Numbered from the stretch's first letter, positions 11,623-24,014 are shown. The stretch: 64,000 nt of DNA from Moniliella sp. 'wahieum' (GCA_003971905.1 RSEE01000021.1:682001-746000), one strand, 5' to 3'. Program-made: numbers and translations. Notes: generated by a model not told the origin, from the sequence alone.

Positions 11623-12633
11623 TTAGCTCATCTGCACCGCCTTTTGCGCCAAGGCCTGCTGTCTGGCAGCCAGGACTAGGTCCACCACCGCCTGCACCCG
11701 TCACGCGACTTGACCGCCGTGAACACGGTGGGCGCACCGTCGCGCATCGTCGACGCATCCCGCGCCATCACACTCAAGTCGGCCCCGACCAGCGGTGCCA
11801 GATCAATCTTGTTGATCACCAATACATCCGCTTGCGAAATCCCCGGACCGCCTTTACGCGGCACCTTGTCGCCCCGGCCACGTCAATCACTGTGTGTCGT
11901 TCGTACCGTCAGCACATGCAAGCTTCCCACCTAACCCTCGGAGATACGGTACGTTGCCCCCCCCCCTCCGGCGCTGTCTATCAGACGCTCTCCGTACGGG
12001 CGCCTAACCCCCCACTCCAAGCAAGCATGGGGGGGAGAGGGAGGCCAAGAAACCAAAGAGAAAGAAAGAGAAAACGTACCATAAATGTGAAAGTCGGCCA
12101 GCTCGACACTAAACGCGGCCGCCAAGTTGTCCCCGCCCGACTCGACAAAGAGCAGGTTGGTGTCGAACTGGGCATGGAGCCGTTCGAGCGCAGCCAAGTT
12201 GGCACTGACGTCTTCGCGGATCGCAGCATGGGCACCCGCCCGTTTCGACCGCCGCAATGCGTTCGGGGGGTGAGGGCAGCGTGCATGGTCAAAAACTCGG
12301 CGTCTTCGCGCGTAAAGATATCGTTGGTCACGACGCGAGACTGTTCGTGTCGCGCAACGCCTCGCACAGCGCCAGCAGCAGCGCCGTCTTGCCACTGCCG
12401 ACGGGGCCGCCAATGCCGACGGTGAACGCACGCTCGGAAAAGTCGCGCGAACGCCAATCGGGCACAGAGCGCTCGGTAAACTTGCCGGGGTGCTCGAGGA
12501 CCTCGTGGGTGTGGCCGTGCTCGCCGCCGTGCTCGTGGGAGTGGCCGTGGCCGTGGGAGTGGTCGTGGGTGGGGCCGCGGGAGTGGAAGAGGCCGGCGGT
12601 GATGGGGGCGCCCGAGGAGAAGTTGCAGCTCAT
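11623..12633 (-). CDS. ureG: Urease accessory GTPase UreG
   Basis: SIMIBI-class GTPase that delivers nickel to apo-urease in the cytosol together with UreD/UreF. It starts [14 protein letters not shown] at 12633 and has a His-rich metal-binding N terminus ([20 protein letters not shown]). The P-loop is [20 protein letters not shown]. Next come [13 protein letters not shown] and the Ni-binding CPH region ([18 protein letters not shown]), then [13 protein letters not shown] and FHIY joined across an intron (12080-11890) to [23 protein letters not shown] and [19 protein letters not shown] follow. The C-terminal frame is [19 protein letters not shown]-stop. At least five single-base losses break the frame (near 12343, 12270, 12255, 11870 and 11690), several in C or G runs. 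The length fits fungal UreG, and all catalytic motifs survive when the frames are followed. It is divergent with SMP3, with about 580 bp between the starts. Confidence 0.95.
11890..12080 (-). other. Intron in ureG
   Basis: The donor GTACGT follows TTTCACATTTATG and the acceptor ACACACAG precedes TGATTGACGTG. Joining them restores FHIYVIDV, the expected UreG sequence. It is 191 nt long, with a C-run and GA-rich tract inside. Confidence 0.9.
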
Positions 12634-13213
12634 GGGGGGCAGACGACGGACGAGGCGGTGGGGGTTAGAGTTAGAGGGAGCTTCGGGGTGCGCCGCCGTG
12701 CACGGACCCTGCGCGCGGAATCGCGGCGCGCGGGCACGGCGGAATGGCAGCGTGTCCGGCATGCGTCCCGGCCGCGCCGGACGGTCGTCGGCACCCGCAG
12801 CACCGCCATGGCCATCGCCATCGCCATCGCCACCATCCACATCCATCCCCCATCCATCCATACCCCCTCCTCCACCTCTACCTCCCGCTGCGTCTCGCGC
12901 GCCGCCTGGCCACCCCTCCTTCCGGCCTGCTCGACGGGGCGATGCGCTGGACATGTACGTAGCAGGTTGGCCTGCGTCCCCGGCGCCAATCGTGCCAATC
13001 ACATGGAATGCCGTGTCTGGCGTCGACTGCGCCCGCACACAGACAGGTAGCCCCCATCCACAGACCCTCTGGTAGAGCCCATCGTCATTGCCGTCACGGG
13101 CACGTCCGACTGCGGTGCGAACGGGCGCACGAGCGCAACGGCCACGTGGCACCCCGCCTCGTCGCTCGGGCACCCCCGCTGCCACCGTTGGCTGCGCACC
13201 ACCGTCGCCAAGG
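12634..13213. promoter_or_regulatory. Divergent intergenic region between ureG and SMP3
   Basis: About 580 bp separates the two start codons and must hold both promoters. A CCATCGCCATCGCCATCG hexamer run lies near 12808-12830, followed by CCATCCACATCCATCCCCCATCC. No TATA box is evident. Long frames here have no recognisable domain. Confidence 0.5.
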
Positions 13214-15443
13214 ATGGCGTCCTTCTGGCATGTCTTCCCCCTCGCGCTCCGCGCGCTGCTCTGCCTCTTTGGCCCCGGCTACATCCACCCGACGAGTGGC
13301 ACCAAAGCGGCGAGTTTGCTGCCGCCGTGCTTCTCCCACGCGACGGCGGCGCCCAGCGCGAAAAGATGGCCGTCCCCTGGGAGTTCAACCCCGTCGCCCC
13401 CGCCCGCTCCGCCACGACCATCGTCTGGTCCCAGGCGCCGCTCCTGCTGGCCGCCTGCGTGTACCGCCACCTGGGCTGGTTCCTGTCCGCGTCCCACATC
13501 TTCTTCCTCGAGCGCGCCACCTTCCTCCTCTTCCTCACCGCCCACGACTGGCTCTTTGCCCTGCTCCTCCAGCGCGCCCACGCGCCCGTGCCCGTCCAAC
13601 GCGCCGCACGCCTCCTGTCCATCACCCCGCCGCCAGTCTCTCCATCCTTCCGCGGCCCTTCTCCAACACCCTCGAAGCGCTCCTGCTCGTCGCCGTGCTG
13701 GTGCTTGTCCAGGAACTGGCCCGCCTGCGCACCCTCGCGTCTGCCCTGTCCCCGGCTGCCGTAGCGGCGTGGCAAGCGCGATGGGCCCTGTTCACCTTCC
13801 TCCTGGGCGCCGTGGGCGCGCTGGGCTTGTTTGCCCGCTTCACCTTCCCGCTGTTTGCCCTACCTGCGGTGCTCTACTTTCTCCACCTGTCTACCAGGTC
13901 GCTACCCTGCCCGACGTCCAGGCCCGCGTGCGCCTACACCGACGGCCTCCCCTGTGGGTCCGCTTCGTGGCCAATCTCGTGCCTGGCCTGGTGGGATTTG
14001 CTGGGATGAGCGCGCTGCACATTGCGCTCGACACTTGGATCTTCCATGTGCTTGTGCCGGCGCGGGCGGACGGGTTTGGTGGTGGCGCCTGGGCGCCCAC
14101 GGGCACGTACAACACCTTTTGGCCGCCCGTTGTTGCGCCCTGGAATGCAGCATGCTACAATGCCAACGCATCCAACTTGGCCCTCCATGGCACCCATCCG
14201 CGCTGGCTCCATGCCGTGGTCAATGGCCCAATCATGATGGGCTCCTTGACGTGGGGGGGGGGTGGTGCGTCGCGCTCGTCGTCCTCGCGCGCTCCTTCCG
14301 TCCCACCAGGGACGCTGACGGCAAGCCCATCTACCCTCCTACCGCCCTCCTCGGGGATTGGAACACATCGCTCCCGCTCCTGCGTCGTACGTCCCCCCTC
14401 CCATCTCCATCTCCCACACATGCGCATGCATTTCGTTCTGCCTGCCTCGCCGGTTCTGACGCGACGTTGTGACCTCCCGTTCTTGGGGTGGACGCAGTGC
14501 TGAGCTGGACCCTGCTTGTTCCCCTGCTCGGTCTCTCGATCCAGCCGCACCAGGAACCGCGCTTCCTCGCGCCCCTCCTCGCGCCCACATGCACGCTCGT
14601 CGCTGCCTCCCTCTTCGCTCCGCGGGCCGGCCCACCTGACGCTTCCGACTCCAGTTCCGGTGCCAGCTCCAGCGCCAGCACGCAAGGCCCCGCTCCGCGC
14701 TCCCGTTCCAACTCTTGCTCCAGTCGTGGAAGTGGTTCTTCCGAGTCCATGTGACCCAGGGCATCTTGACAGCGCTCTTCTTTTCGCTGATCCACCAAGC
14801 CGGCGTCATCCCTTCCTTTCGCGCCATCAACCAGGCCGCCATGCTGGCCGCAACGGGACGGGCGAGGAACAAAGTCTACTTTGGCCCCCAAGTACCGCCA
14901 TCTCACCCCGCCGCACGAGATGCTGCCCCACCAGGCGTGGCGCGAGTTTTATGCGTCCCACCCCGCGGGTGCCCAAGGAGCAGGAGTAGGAGCAGGAGTG
15001 CCGCAGGGGATTGACGTGCACGTGTTTGCGTGGCGGGTGTACATGCCACCGTTGCACTTGTTACGACCGTTGATTCTGCCTCGCGTATCGGACGGGGGCA
15101 GTTCCAGTACCAGTTCCAGCTCCGTGTCCGCTCGCGCGGTCGACGTGCGCGTCCGCCTGCACGATCCCCCCGGGGAGGACTGGATCGACTTTCGACCGCA
15201 GATCGAAGCGCACCTCGGTCCCGCGGCCCAACACCTCGTCCTGGTCAACGGTGGGAAGATATGGTGGACCAAGCGCAGGCGATTCAACACCCTCGGTTTA
15301 TCACCTTGCTGCCTAGCCCGGCTTGGTACTTCCCCCACCTCGACACCACCTATCTCGACGCCCTCGCGTCCTTTTGGAAGACCACCCGCACTTGGATCCC
15401 CCCGGCCTACGTCGAGCTCGTCCGCGCGGTCATTGCGGCGTAA
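13214..15443 (+). CDS. SMP3: GPI mannosyltransferase 4 (Smp3/PIG-Z family, GT22)
   Basis: ER membrane dolichol-phosphate-mannose-dependent alpha-1,2-mannosyltransferase adding the fourth mannose to GPI anchors. The start MASFWHVFPLALRALLCLF is a hydrophobic segment, followed by GPGYIHP and, after a 1-nt loss, DEWHQSGEFAAAVLL, the lumenal HPDE catalytic loop of GT22. MAVPWEFNPVAPARS comes next, then alternating hydrophobic segments. PWNAACYNANASNLALHG with THPRWLHAVVNGP (14138-14230) matches the Smp3-specific NLA-HG-HPR block. After a 111-nt intron (14387-14497) comes APHQEPRFL-type sequence (QPHQEPRFLAPLLAP). A C-terminal VYMPPLHLL (15039-15065) resembles the YMPPxxL motif. The end is AYVELVRAVIAA-stop. 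Several frame slips occur (near 13293, 13650, 13890 and 14750). The length of about 700 residues is slightly longer than usual. Confidence 0.88.
14387..14497 (+). other. Intron in SMP3
   Basis: The donor GTACGT follows CTCCTGCGTC, and the acceptor GGACGCAG precedes TGCTGAGCTGG. Splicing joins SLPLLRR to VLSWTLLVPLLG just upstream of the HQEPRFL motif. It is 111 nt long. Confidence 0.75.
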
Positions 15444-16204
15444 CGCGCAATGCTCGTACCATCCTGGGCGACGAACCAGGATAGTAGGGGGAAGGCGCGT
15501 GCGTCAGGTCCTCAGGCCTCAGGCAGGAGGTCTCAAGCCCCTCAGGTTAGGTCTCAGGTAGGCCCAGTTCCATCGATCTCATCGCCGTCCGCCACCCTGC
15601 CCCCTCGCCCCCCTGCTTCCACCTTGCTCGCACTATGCACGTGAGGCAGGGGTGGACGAGGCGGCGCAGACCAAAATGCATGTACTGGACACCGCAGATT
15701 GGGTGCCAAACGGCAAGGAAGACGGGGAGGAAGGGGTGCCCGTTGGGCTCCAACCCAACCCCTCGAGCCTGTGCTCACGCAGGCGGTCGGCAGACCATAG
15801 GAGAGGTAGGATGGCGGGAAGGGCACGCTTGCCGGTGAGAGCGAGGCCAGTGGGCGAGATGGGTTAGATGGTGACAGGGGGTAAAATGGACAGCAGGCTT
15901 TCTCCAATAGAAATCGTTTCTGTCGTGCTGTGCGGAACTGTCTTGTGCAAGAGGCGCGGCGACGATGGAAGCTACCGACTGGACTAGACACTACCTACGA
16001 CTACCTGGCTCTCCACTTTGGACGCTTTGTCTCCATCTCGGCTCGGCGACGGGCCATCCGTCGCGCCGGCTGTTATTCCTTGGTGCCGCGTCCAAGCCGT
16101 CTCTTCGCGCCGTCGCAAGGCGCACGGCCGGGGGAAGAAAGAGGAGCGAGGAGGGAGGAGGATGGGACGATGGAGGGCATGCACGAGAATCGGCTTCGGA
16201 TCCA
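15444..16204. other. Convergent intergenic region between SMP3 and the helical protein gene
   Basis: No gene is supported. A CTCAGG-based minisatellite (CCTCAGGCCTCAGGCAGG and related) covers about 15508-15560. The rest is mixed sequence with an A/T-richer stretch near 15880-15930 that may carry 3' processing signals. Confidence 0.55.
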
Positions 16205-19085
16205 TCAGCTAGGCGGGGCGCGCAGCTCCAGAGGCGTGTCCTCCATCTGCGCGCTCTCAAACGCGTCGGCCCACACCTGCCGCACATACTCCACCTCCGC
16301 CTCGCTCGGTACCGCGTCGTGCCCGAGCCAGGCGGCGATCCAAGCACTCAGCTCCGCCCGCTCCCCGCCCGCCTCGGCATCCAGCAGCGCCAGCGCCAAC
16401 GTCAGCCGCGTCGGCCGTACAGCCAGCCGCCGCTGCCACCCCACCAGCACCACCACCTCGTCCTCCGCTGCCCCCTCCAGCGGCGGCCCCCGCCCCGCCC
16501 CCACCGCCGCCCGAGCCAGCTGCAGCTGGTACACCGCCAGCGCATACGCCGACAGACGCGCATCAAAGTACAGCGCTTGCCCCGCCCCGAGCGCTCGCCC
16601 ACCGTCCAGAACGCCGCTACCACTTCCTCCGACTGGGCCGCAGCGGCAGCGGTTGGGTTTGCGTACGCGGTCGCCGCATCGTCCGCCTCTGTCTCCGCGT
16701 CTGCGTCTGCATCTGCGTCATACACCCGCGGCGTAGGCGTAGGCGAAGTCGGAGATGGACATGGAGATGGAGATTGAGATGGAGGGGCCGCCGGCGCTAC
16801 CGCCCTGCTCGCTCCCATGTCCGCGCCGGCAGAAGCGCGTCCACAATCGCTGCGGTGAACCAACGCCGGGCAGGGGCGTCGGCGGTGGCGTTGGCGGCGG
16901 TGCCCGTGCCCGTGCGACGGCGTGCGCGCTGCTCCTCGAGCGGATGGGCGAGCTGGGCCAACTTGGGCGCCTGGCCCAGCAGCGCCGTGCGGAACATCTG
17001 CGCGGCCAAGGCCATGGGCGGTAGGGCGTGCCAGCCGAGCCGGGGCCGACGAGCAGGTGGGCCGTCTGGCGGGTGAGCCAGGGCACAGTGGAGCGGGCGA
17101 GGGCGCGGTCCAGTTGGCGCCCCTGCCCTTGCGCGGGTGGTAGAACGGGTAGGAGGCCTTGCAGGCACACCGCAGAGCCAGGTCCAGACACGCTGTGTCG
17201 GGCCGGATGCCATGGCGCACGACCGCCACGTCAAACCAGACGAACGCCATGGCGGGCGAGGTGGGAAAGAGTACCTCCAGCGTCCGCTTCAGCATCATCG
17301 TGCCCTGCAGCAGCCTGTCGTCGCCGTCGCCGTCGCCGTCGCCCACCACACGCAAATGGTTCGCCAACAGCGCTCGCCCTTCCGACCACTGCCGTACCCG
17401 GATCAGCGCCACCGTCGCCAACGTCAGCACCTCCACGCTCACCGGCACCTCGGCCTCTTCCAACAAGATCCACAGACTCAGCACGCCATCGTTCGACTCG
17501 AGCCGTTCGCACAGCTCCATCGCCCGCTTGCCCACCGCTTGCACGCGTGCCACCCCACCCCGCATCCGCCATGGGCGACGCAAGGTAATCCTGCACCGCA
17601 TCCAAAATCGTCTGCTGCACAAAACGATCCACCACCTTGCGTTTCCGCTCGGGCTGGGCCATCTCGGCAACGTTAAAGGCATGCGTCAGATCGGGAAGCG
17701 CAACGTTCGCCTGTTGCAACAATCGTGCCAACTCGCGCGTCGCCACCTCTGTATCTTCCATCTCCAACGTCGCGTGTTGCCCCCATAAACTCTTCCAGGT
17801 GTCCCAGCGCCTCACCTGCCTCCCCCTCCCTGTCCAACGCTAACAATGCCTTGCGCACATGCATCAGCGTCTGCCGCGCTTGCGTCACAGGCTGCCAGTG
17901 TAACTGCCACGTCTCCCGCGTGGGCCGGGAGATGAACTTGCGCGGTTGCGCCGCGTGCGAGCCAGCAAAACGAGGCGCCACCGAGGGGGGGAGGCAGCAC
18001 TGGGGGAGGTGCTGGTGCTGGTAGTGGTGGTAGCGGTGGTATTGGCGGTAGTGGTAGTGGTGTGTATTAGTAGGAGTCGTGGTATTATCCGCCTTGGTGT
18101 CGGGGGGGTCGAATGTGTCACGCAAGGCTTCCCCAGTAGGTACGATGGCGCGGCCAAACAGGGCCAACGCGCCCGTAGTTTCTCCGCCCCGGATCCCATC
18201 TCTGCCCTGCTCCTCTGCCTCGGGTTCGTCTTGGGTGGGAGCGTCGGCAGGGGGGACGAGGGGAATGGGGAGATGGTCGCGCTGGATGAGGGTGAGACGG
18301 GTGAGGCGGGTGGCCAAACTGGTGATCCAGGGCGCGAATTGGGTCCAGCGGTGGTGGACCAGCCAGTGATCGGTCGCGAGACGAATGAGATGGGCGCTGC
18401 CCACCACCGAGCCAGACCCGCGGCGAGGGAGAGGTCCAAGGACGACTGGAGGAGGAGCACATTTTGGGCGTGCGCGACAGCTCAATCGCCCTTTTGAGCA
18501 GAAACGTGGGCCAGACCAGCGCGCCACTGATGGCCATGGTCCGGTGCAGATCCTCAAACGTCGTGCACGCCAGCCCCACACACCACGCTACAAACTCACG
18601 CTCGTGGATGCCGCGCGTTTGCAGCTCCAGCAGCAGGTCCTCGGCCGCGATGCTCGACGCAGCAGGCACACCGCCGTCGGGCCAGCGCTGGGCGAGTTGT
18701 ACAGCTGCTCCAGCGTTTCGGGCGCATGGTGCAGCGAAGCGAGCTGGGCAGGGCTGGGCCGGAAGCGCGTGGCCAGCGCGCCCTTGAAGAGGCGGGCGAG
18801 GGGGATGGTCTGGAGGTCGTGCTGGGTGAGGTGCGGGGCGCGGGGGCGGCGGGGGGGGGGGGCGTGAAGCGCAGCTGGCGGCGGGGCGGCGGGGCGCGGA
18901 AGACGCAGCTAATGGGGGGCGCGGCGGGCGGGAGGCGAAGGCGCGGAGCGGGGGAAGGAGAAGGGGTGGGGATGGGCTGGGGCTGGGGATGGGGATGCGG
19001 CTGCGGCGCGGTGGCGGTGGCGAGGGCGCGGGAGAAGGAGGTGGTGGGGGGGGCAGGCGCCGTGGCGGGGACGCAGAGCAGGCAT
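16205..19085 (-). CDS. Alpha-helical repeat protein, possibly pentatricopeptide (PPR) type
   Basis: Coding signal on the minus strand continues for about 2.9 kb across all frames. Readable helical segments include TEVATRELARLLQQANVALP with DLTHAFNVAEMAQPERKRK (17760-17630), VQAVGKRAMELCERLESNDG (17550-17490), LSLWILLEEAEVPVSVEVLT and LMLKRTLEVLFPTS-like sequence. VWFDVAVVRHGIRPDTACLD follows (17250-17190). The C terminus is VEYVRQVWADAFESAQMEDT then PLELRAPPS-stop at 16205. Paired helices of about 35 residues with the phrase GIRPDTACLDLAL resemble PPR motifs of fungal mitochondrial RNA-binding proteins. A Pro/Arg/Ser-rich N terminus near 19085-18850 could be a targeting peptide. The start is uncertain. 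The family call is an inference from helical pattern only. Confidence 0.45.
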
Positions 19086-19190
19086 CGGACCCGCCGGCGC
19101 GCTGCTTGGGGATGGTGTGGTGTAAGTGCGTGGTGTTGTTCCCGCCGCTTCTTCTCGCCAAAAGCGAATATCTGGGACGGACATCCCCCA

Positions 19191-19230
19191 CAACCCTAGC
19201 ACCCCCCGCGCCACACCCCCGCTAGGGTTG
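19191..19230. promoter_or_regulatory. Perfect inverted pair of telobox decamers upstream of eIF2-gamma
   Basis: CAACCCTAGC (19191-19200) and its exact reverse complement GCTAGGGTTG (19221-19230) are separated by 20 bp. They lie about 140-180 bp before the eIF2-gamma start and near the 5' end of the divergent minus-strand gene. The arrangement suggests a bidirectional promoter bound by a TTAGGG-recognising factor (inference). Confidence 0.55.
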
Positions 19231-19370
19231 CCACGTGCCGCTTATCTCAGCGCCGCGCCACTCGGCCAGTCGCCGTCGTACGTAAGTCGACGCCTTCTTC
19301 GCCCACCGCCATCGCCGCCATCGCCGCCTCCACCGCCGCCACCGCCTCCCGCACCCCCCCCGCACCCCCC

Positions 19371-20787
19371 ATGGCCTTCGACGAGCTCCAGGCTCCGGCC
19401 ACCATCGACAGCATCACCGACGGCGTCCGCAACATCCGCGTCGACGCCACCGCCCTCACCCCCCTCTCCCCCGAGGTCATCCGCCGCCAGGCCACCATCA
19501 ACATCGGCACCATCGGCCATGTCGCCCACGGCAAGTCCACCGTAGTCAAGGCCATCTCCGGCGTCCAGACCGTCCGCTTCAAGAACGAGCTCGTGCGCAA
19601 CATCACCATCAAGCTCGGCTACGCCAACGCCAAGATCTACAAGTGCGACAACCCCGACTGCCTCCGCCCCGGCAACTACGCCTCCTTCCCCAGTGACACC
19701 GAGGACCACCCCAAGTGCGCCCGCCCCGGCTGCTCCGGCACCCTCAACCTCGTCCGCCACGTCTCCTTTGTCGACTGCCCCGGCCGACATCCTGATGGCC
19801 ACCATGCTCAACGGTGCCGCCGTCATGGACGCCGCACTGCTCCTCGTCGCCGCCAACGAGCCCTGCCCGCAGCCGCAAACGTCGGAGCACTTGGCCGCCG
19901 TGGAGATTATGCGGCTGGACCACATTATCATCCTTCAAAACAAGGTCGACCTCATCCGCGAAGAGGCCGCCCAGGAACATTGGCGCCAAATCAAGCGATT
20001 CACCCACAAAACCCAAGCTGCCAACTCACCCATTGTGCCCATCTGCGCCCAGCTCAAGTACAACATTGATGCCGTCCTGGAACAGCTGGTTACCACCACC
20101 ATCCCCATCCCCATCCGCGACTTTACCGCCCCGGCCCGCCTGATCATCATCCGTTCCTTTGACGTCACAAGCCCGGCGCAGAGGTGGAGGAGTTGCAGGG
20201 CGGTGTGGCCGGTGGCTCGATCCTCCGCGGCGTTCTCAAGGTGGGCCAAAAAGTGGAGGTGCGGCCCGGTTTGAGCACCCGAGATGAGCAAGGCAACCTG
20301 CTCACTATGCCTATCCAAACCCGTGTCGTCTCGCTCCATGCGGAACACAACAACTTGGACTTTGCCGTGCCTGGTGGCCTGATTGGCGCCGGGACCAAGA
20401 TGGACCCGACGCTGTGTCGCGGAGATGGGATTGTGGGACAAGTACTGGGCGAGACGGGGTCGCTGCCGACGGTATACCATGAACTTGAGCTGTCCTACTT
20501 CCTCCTGCGTCGGCTGTTGGGTGTCGCGTCCGACGACAAGAAACAGATCAAGGTGCGCAAACTCGAGGCGGGAGAGGTACTGATGCTTTCCATTGGATCC
20601 CTCACCACGGGTGGAAGGGTGCTGTCGATCAAGGCGGACATGGTGCGCATCGCACTCACCAAGCCCGTGTGCGCCGACTATGATGAAAAGGTCGCGCTGT
20701 TCGCGGCGTGTGGACAAGCACTGGCGTCTGATTGGCTGGGGCAACGTCAAGGCCGGCCAGGCCACCCCGCTCAAGGAACACAACTGA
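19371..20787 (+). CDS. GCD11: Translation initiation factor eIF2 subunit gamma
   Basis: GTPase subunit of eIF2 that carries Met-tRNAi to the 40S ribosome. It starts [21 protein letters not shown]1 is [20 protein letters not shown] and switch 1 includes [19 protein letters not shown]. The zinc knuckle has Cys pairs CDNPDC and CARPGC. G3 DCPGHD is interrupted by a 2-nt loss at about 19783 and resumes [21 protein letters not shown]4 is ILQNKVDLI. Domains 2-3 include [20 protein letters not shown] and [20 protein letters not shown]. The end is [20 protein letters not shown] then KEHN-stop. Further slips lie near 20168 and 20705. The length of about 470 residues is normal for the family, and no intron is seen. 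Being essential and single copy, it shows that the breaks are sequence errors. Confidence 0.97.
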
Positions 20788-23744
20788 CGAACGAATGGCT
20801 GTCTGTGTACCGTCGACTTTATCCTTGCATTCACGTCTACTGCTCCGATTGCACGCTGTGGTGGGGGGGGAGTCAGAAGCTAGGTTGGTACAGGTTCTAG
20901 TCCCCAGTCAGTCTGTATTGTACTAGGTAGGCCAACTAACAACAGCAAACCCGTACCGCAGGACTATTAGTAAGGATTGCAGAGCTGGTTGGTTTGGATC
21001 ATCTCGTTCCATTTTCCATATATCCCACCAGTATGCCCGGGCGAATGTGGGTAGGATGGACACGGGTATAGGATTGTCTGGGCGAAGCCTGCCAGCGCCG
21101 ACAGCTTTCGCCATCAGCAGTCTTTGCCATTCGAGCGCGAACGACTTGAGCATGTCATTGAGCATGTCATGGGCGAGGCTGCTAGTAGCTTCTGGAACTC
21201 AAGGGTACGCTTTGCTGGCCCCGCTGACGACCACAGTCGACCTGTATTTTACTGCTTCTGTCTATGTATTCTCCTGTGCCGGGAGATGTTGCCATTCCAT
21301 CATCACCCCATCAATCCATCTATCGCATCTATAGGCAAAACATTTTCCTTCCCCCGCCGGCCTTGCCTTCCATCCATATCTCTGTCCGCTTCTCTTCCCG
21401 GTATTACCGGGTGCTTGCTTACATCCTTCAGCCTCTCTTCCTATTTTCCACCCTCTTTAGTTCATGTGAGTGTAGTAGGGGGCTGATTTTATGCACTCTG
21501 GTTGGATTGTTTGTGCCTGTGCTTGGCTTTTCTAACTTGCCCACGCAACACGGCCACACTCACGCCACTCTCGTTGTGGCGGCCGCAACCCCTCACCTCA
21601 ATGCTTTTGTCCGCCGGCAAATTCTACCCATTCCTTACCTGTTAGCGTCATACCGAAAACCACGTTCTGCAAATGATTATAACCTCTCCCCGTTGTCCCT
21701 ACTCCACACATCGGATCGGATCCACCGCCCTCCTTCAAAATGCTTCTGAGCCTCACCTGTTTGATGCGGAGCCACCTCTTCCGTGGAGCAGCGTTCATAT
21801 GTTTTCCTCCCCCCCGCCGCCCTTGGGGTGCCCACTGTGGAAAATGGACGACTTCCGTGGCTCCCGGGCCTGCACAGTGCGTGTATACTGCATGAGGGAA
21901 AATCGCGCCTGCTGTGACTATAAAGAGCATTGCTGGGTTCCCTCAACTTTAAAGCAGAGCAACTGCCAGTGTGCGCGTCATCGCTCTCGGGAGCGTAACT
22001 ATAACTGCTTGGCACGGGCATATAGTGGAGCTGTGGGTCTCACGACCCAAAACTAAAGTGAGTGTTCCCTTGAACAAACTCTGGCCGTGCAGTTCATGGC
22101 CGACCCACAGCCTATTACTTTTCAACTCTGTCGTCGACCGATCCGACCTGAGGGGGGAAGCGAGGTGAGAACCCGTTTTCAGCAGCGTGTCGACTCGCAT
22201 GACAAGAAAACACCCGATCGGGCAAGCCAAGGGGACGTGAATTCCTTGGCCTCACAGGGTTGCCTCGAACGGCGGGTTAACTTCACCCCCACTTTTCGGC
22301 ACCTATATATCAAAAACTCGCCGATTGGATACACAGGGAGTACCATGTCCATTTTATGTACTTGGTGGAACAGGGAGAGAGGAAGAATGTCCTGTATGGG
22401 ATGAAGAATGAGGAGCGAGGGGAGGGGCGAATTCAGTTCTTCGAACATCGGTTAACTCAGACTTTGATGACTGATGAGAACGCGCTCATATAGAGAGAAA
22501 AAGGCAACTATACTGCTAGTAGCAACAACCATTCATTCACCGTAGAGCTGGCAGTGAGTCGTCGTTCCGCTGTGGAGAGGCGGCACTAATATACACTTAA
22601 TGTGAGAGCAAGTTAGATCCAGGAGAGAGCTGGGCGAGATGATGATCAAACCTGCCTCACCGCCATAGGAGAAAGGGAATAACGAATGTTTTCTCTGTTG
22701 CTGGCGGGTTGCATCCTGATCGGACCGCCGCCAATTTGGACTATGGGCTACTTCCACTTTTGTTTATGCCCTGTACCCCCGCCCCCAACTAAGACTGGGT
22801 GGTGCAGGGACCACACCTCTGTGCATGGACTATTAGTTGGCAGGCTCGTTCCAGTCGGACCACATCGCCCCCACTGCAAAAGGCATCGTACCACAGGGTT
22901 GGAACGCGTCTGCATACGCCTCTATGTTCACTATGGTCTCTATCATTCTTCGAGAAGGTAGTAGCTTATCTGTTGTTTGTTTTCCGAACATATATAGTGC
23001 TTGAATCCGATGTTGCTCACCTCCGTTAAATCCGAACGGCGCCTTTCTCATGATGCCCAAAAGGCCACAGGGATAATGCGAAGACGGGCTGGCGAGCTCA
23101 CAGGCGAGCCTACGCGCCCTATTCGCTCCGTGTGGGCCACCTGACGCAAAGGCGAAGATGATGATAGAGAAACGTGAGGCAGCGGCCGATCAAAAAGTGA
23201 AGACCTCTCTTGTGAAGGAGAGCGTACTGTTTTTACTTGCTGGACTCACTCCCCTGATTTAATTCCAATCTTATCCGACCGGAGTCCAAAGCTCGTTCCC
23301 AACCCCAACATACTTCCAATCTTGGAGTCACCGTACCTTATCTCCCTGTGGCCCAAACACTCATCGGCCACGTATATCCGTCGCAACGAGACTAGCTAGT
23401 GGATCCTTATACCTCTGTTTACCTATTCTGCTCCCTGTCCTCCCGATTTCATTCCTGTTGAAAATGGAGCCCAGCACGTCTCCATTGGTTTTGCTGTTAC
23501 CCGAGGGGAAACTTTCTCTCTTCGTGGCACTGCTTCCTGTACACAGCGGATTTCAAAAAGAGGTAAAAATGTCAGCGATGTCCGGGAGCTGACATCGGCT
23601 ACGTGTTTGCTTGGGTTTGAGGAAAATGATGTGAGCGAGGTCATATTGACCCATCGCAATGCAAAAAAGTACCCTCGAAGACGATTGCACTGCATTCGAT
23701 GGTACTAGAATGAGTAGTAGTGTAAAATGTAATACCGATAATAA

Positions 23745-24014
23745 CCCAGGGAGAGCGAGCAAGGAGGATCAGATTCGTCAGATACGTCGCCCACGGGCAT
23801 CAATGACGTTTCTGACGTTCACGGGGGTGACGTCGGCGACATAACTGACCTGCAGGGGGATGACATCGAGGACATATCTGACGTTCAGGGTGGTGACATC
23901 GACGACGTCACTGACCTGCAGCGCGCTGACAGAATTGCCTCACCCGGGCAAATTACTCCTCTGACATTTTTGAAGGTATTTTATGTCTTAAACATAAATG
24001 ATGTCTTTTGGTGA
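23745..24014 (+). pseudogene. Orphan coding-like fragment with an 11-residue acidic tandem repeat
   Basis: An open frame of 89 codons without an ATG starts just after a stop and at a possible splice acceptor (ACCCAG). It encodes SDSSDTSPTGINDVSDVHGG, followed by repeats of the type DITDLQGDDIE / DISDVQGGDID / DVTDLQRADR, and ends NINDVFW-stop. The nucleotide unit is 33 bp, about three and a half copies (23810-23931). In-frame spacing suggests the repeat was once translated. I do not recognise the family. It could be part of a decayed mobile element or host gene. Confidence 0.4.

Noticed and set aside
23810-23931. 33-bp repeats as a CRISPR array
   Set aside because: The units are contiguous without unique spacers, they are degenerate, and the surrounding genome is eukaryotic.
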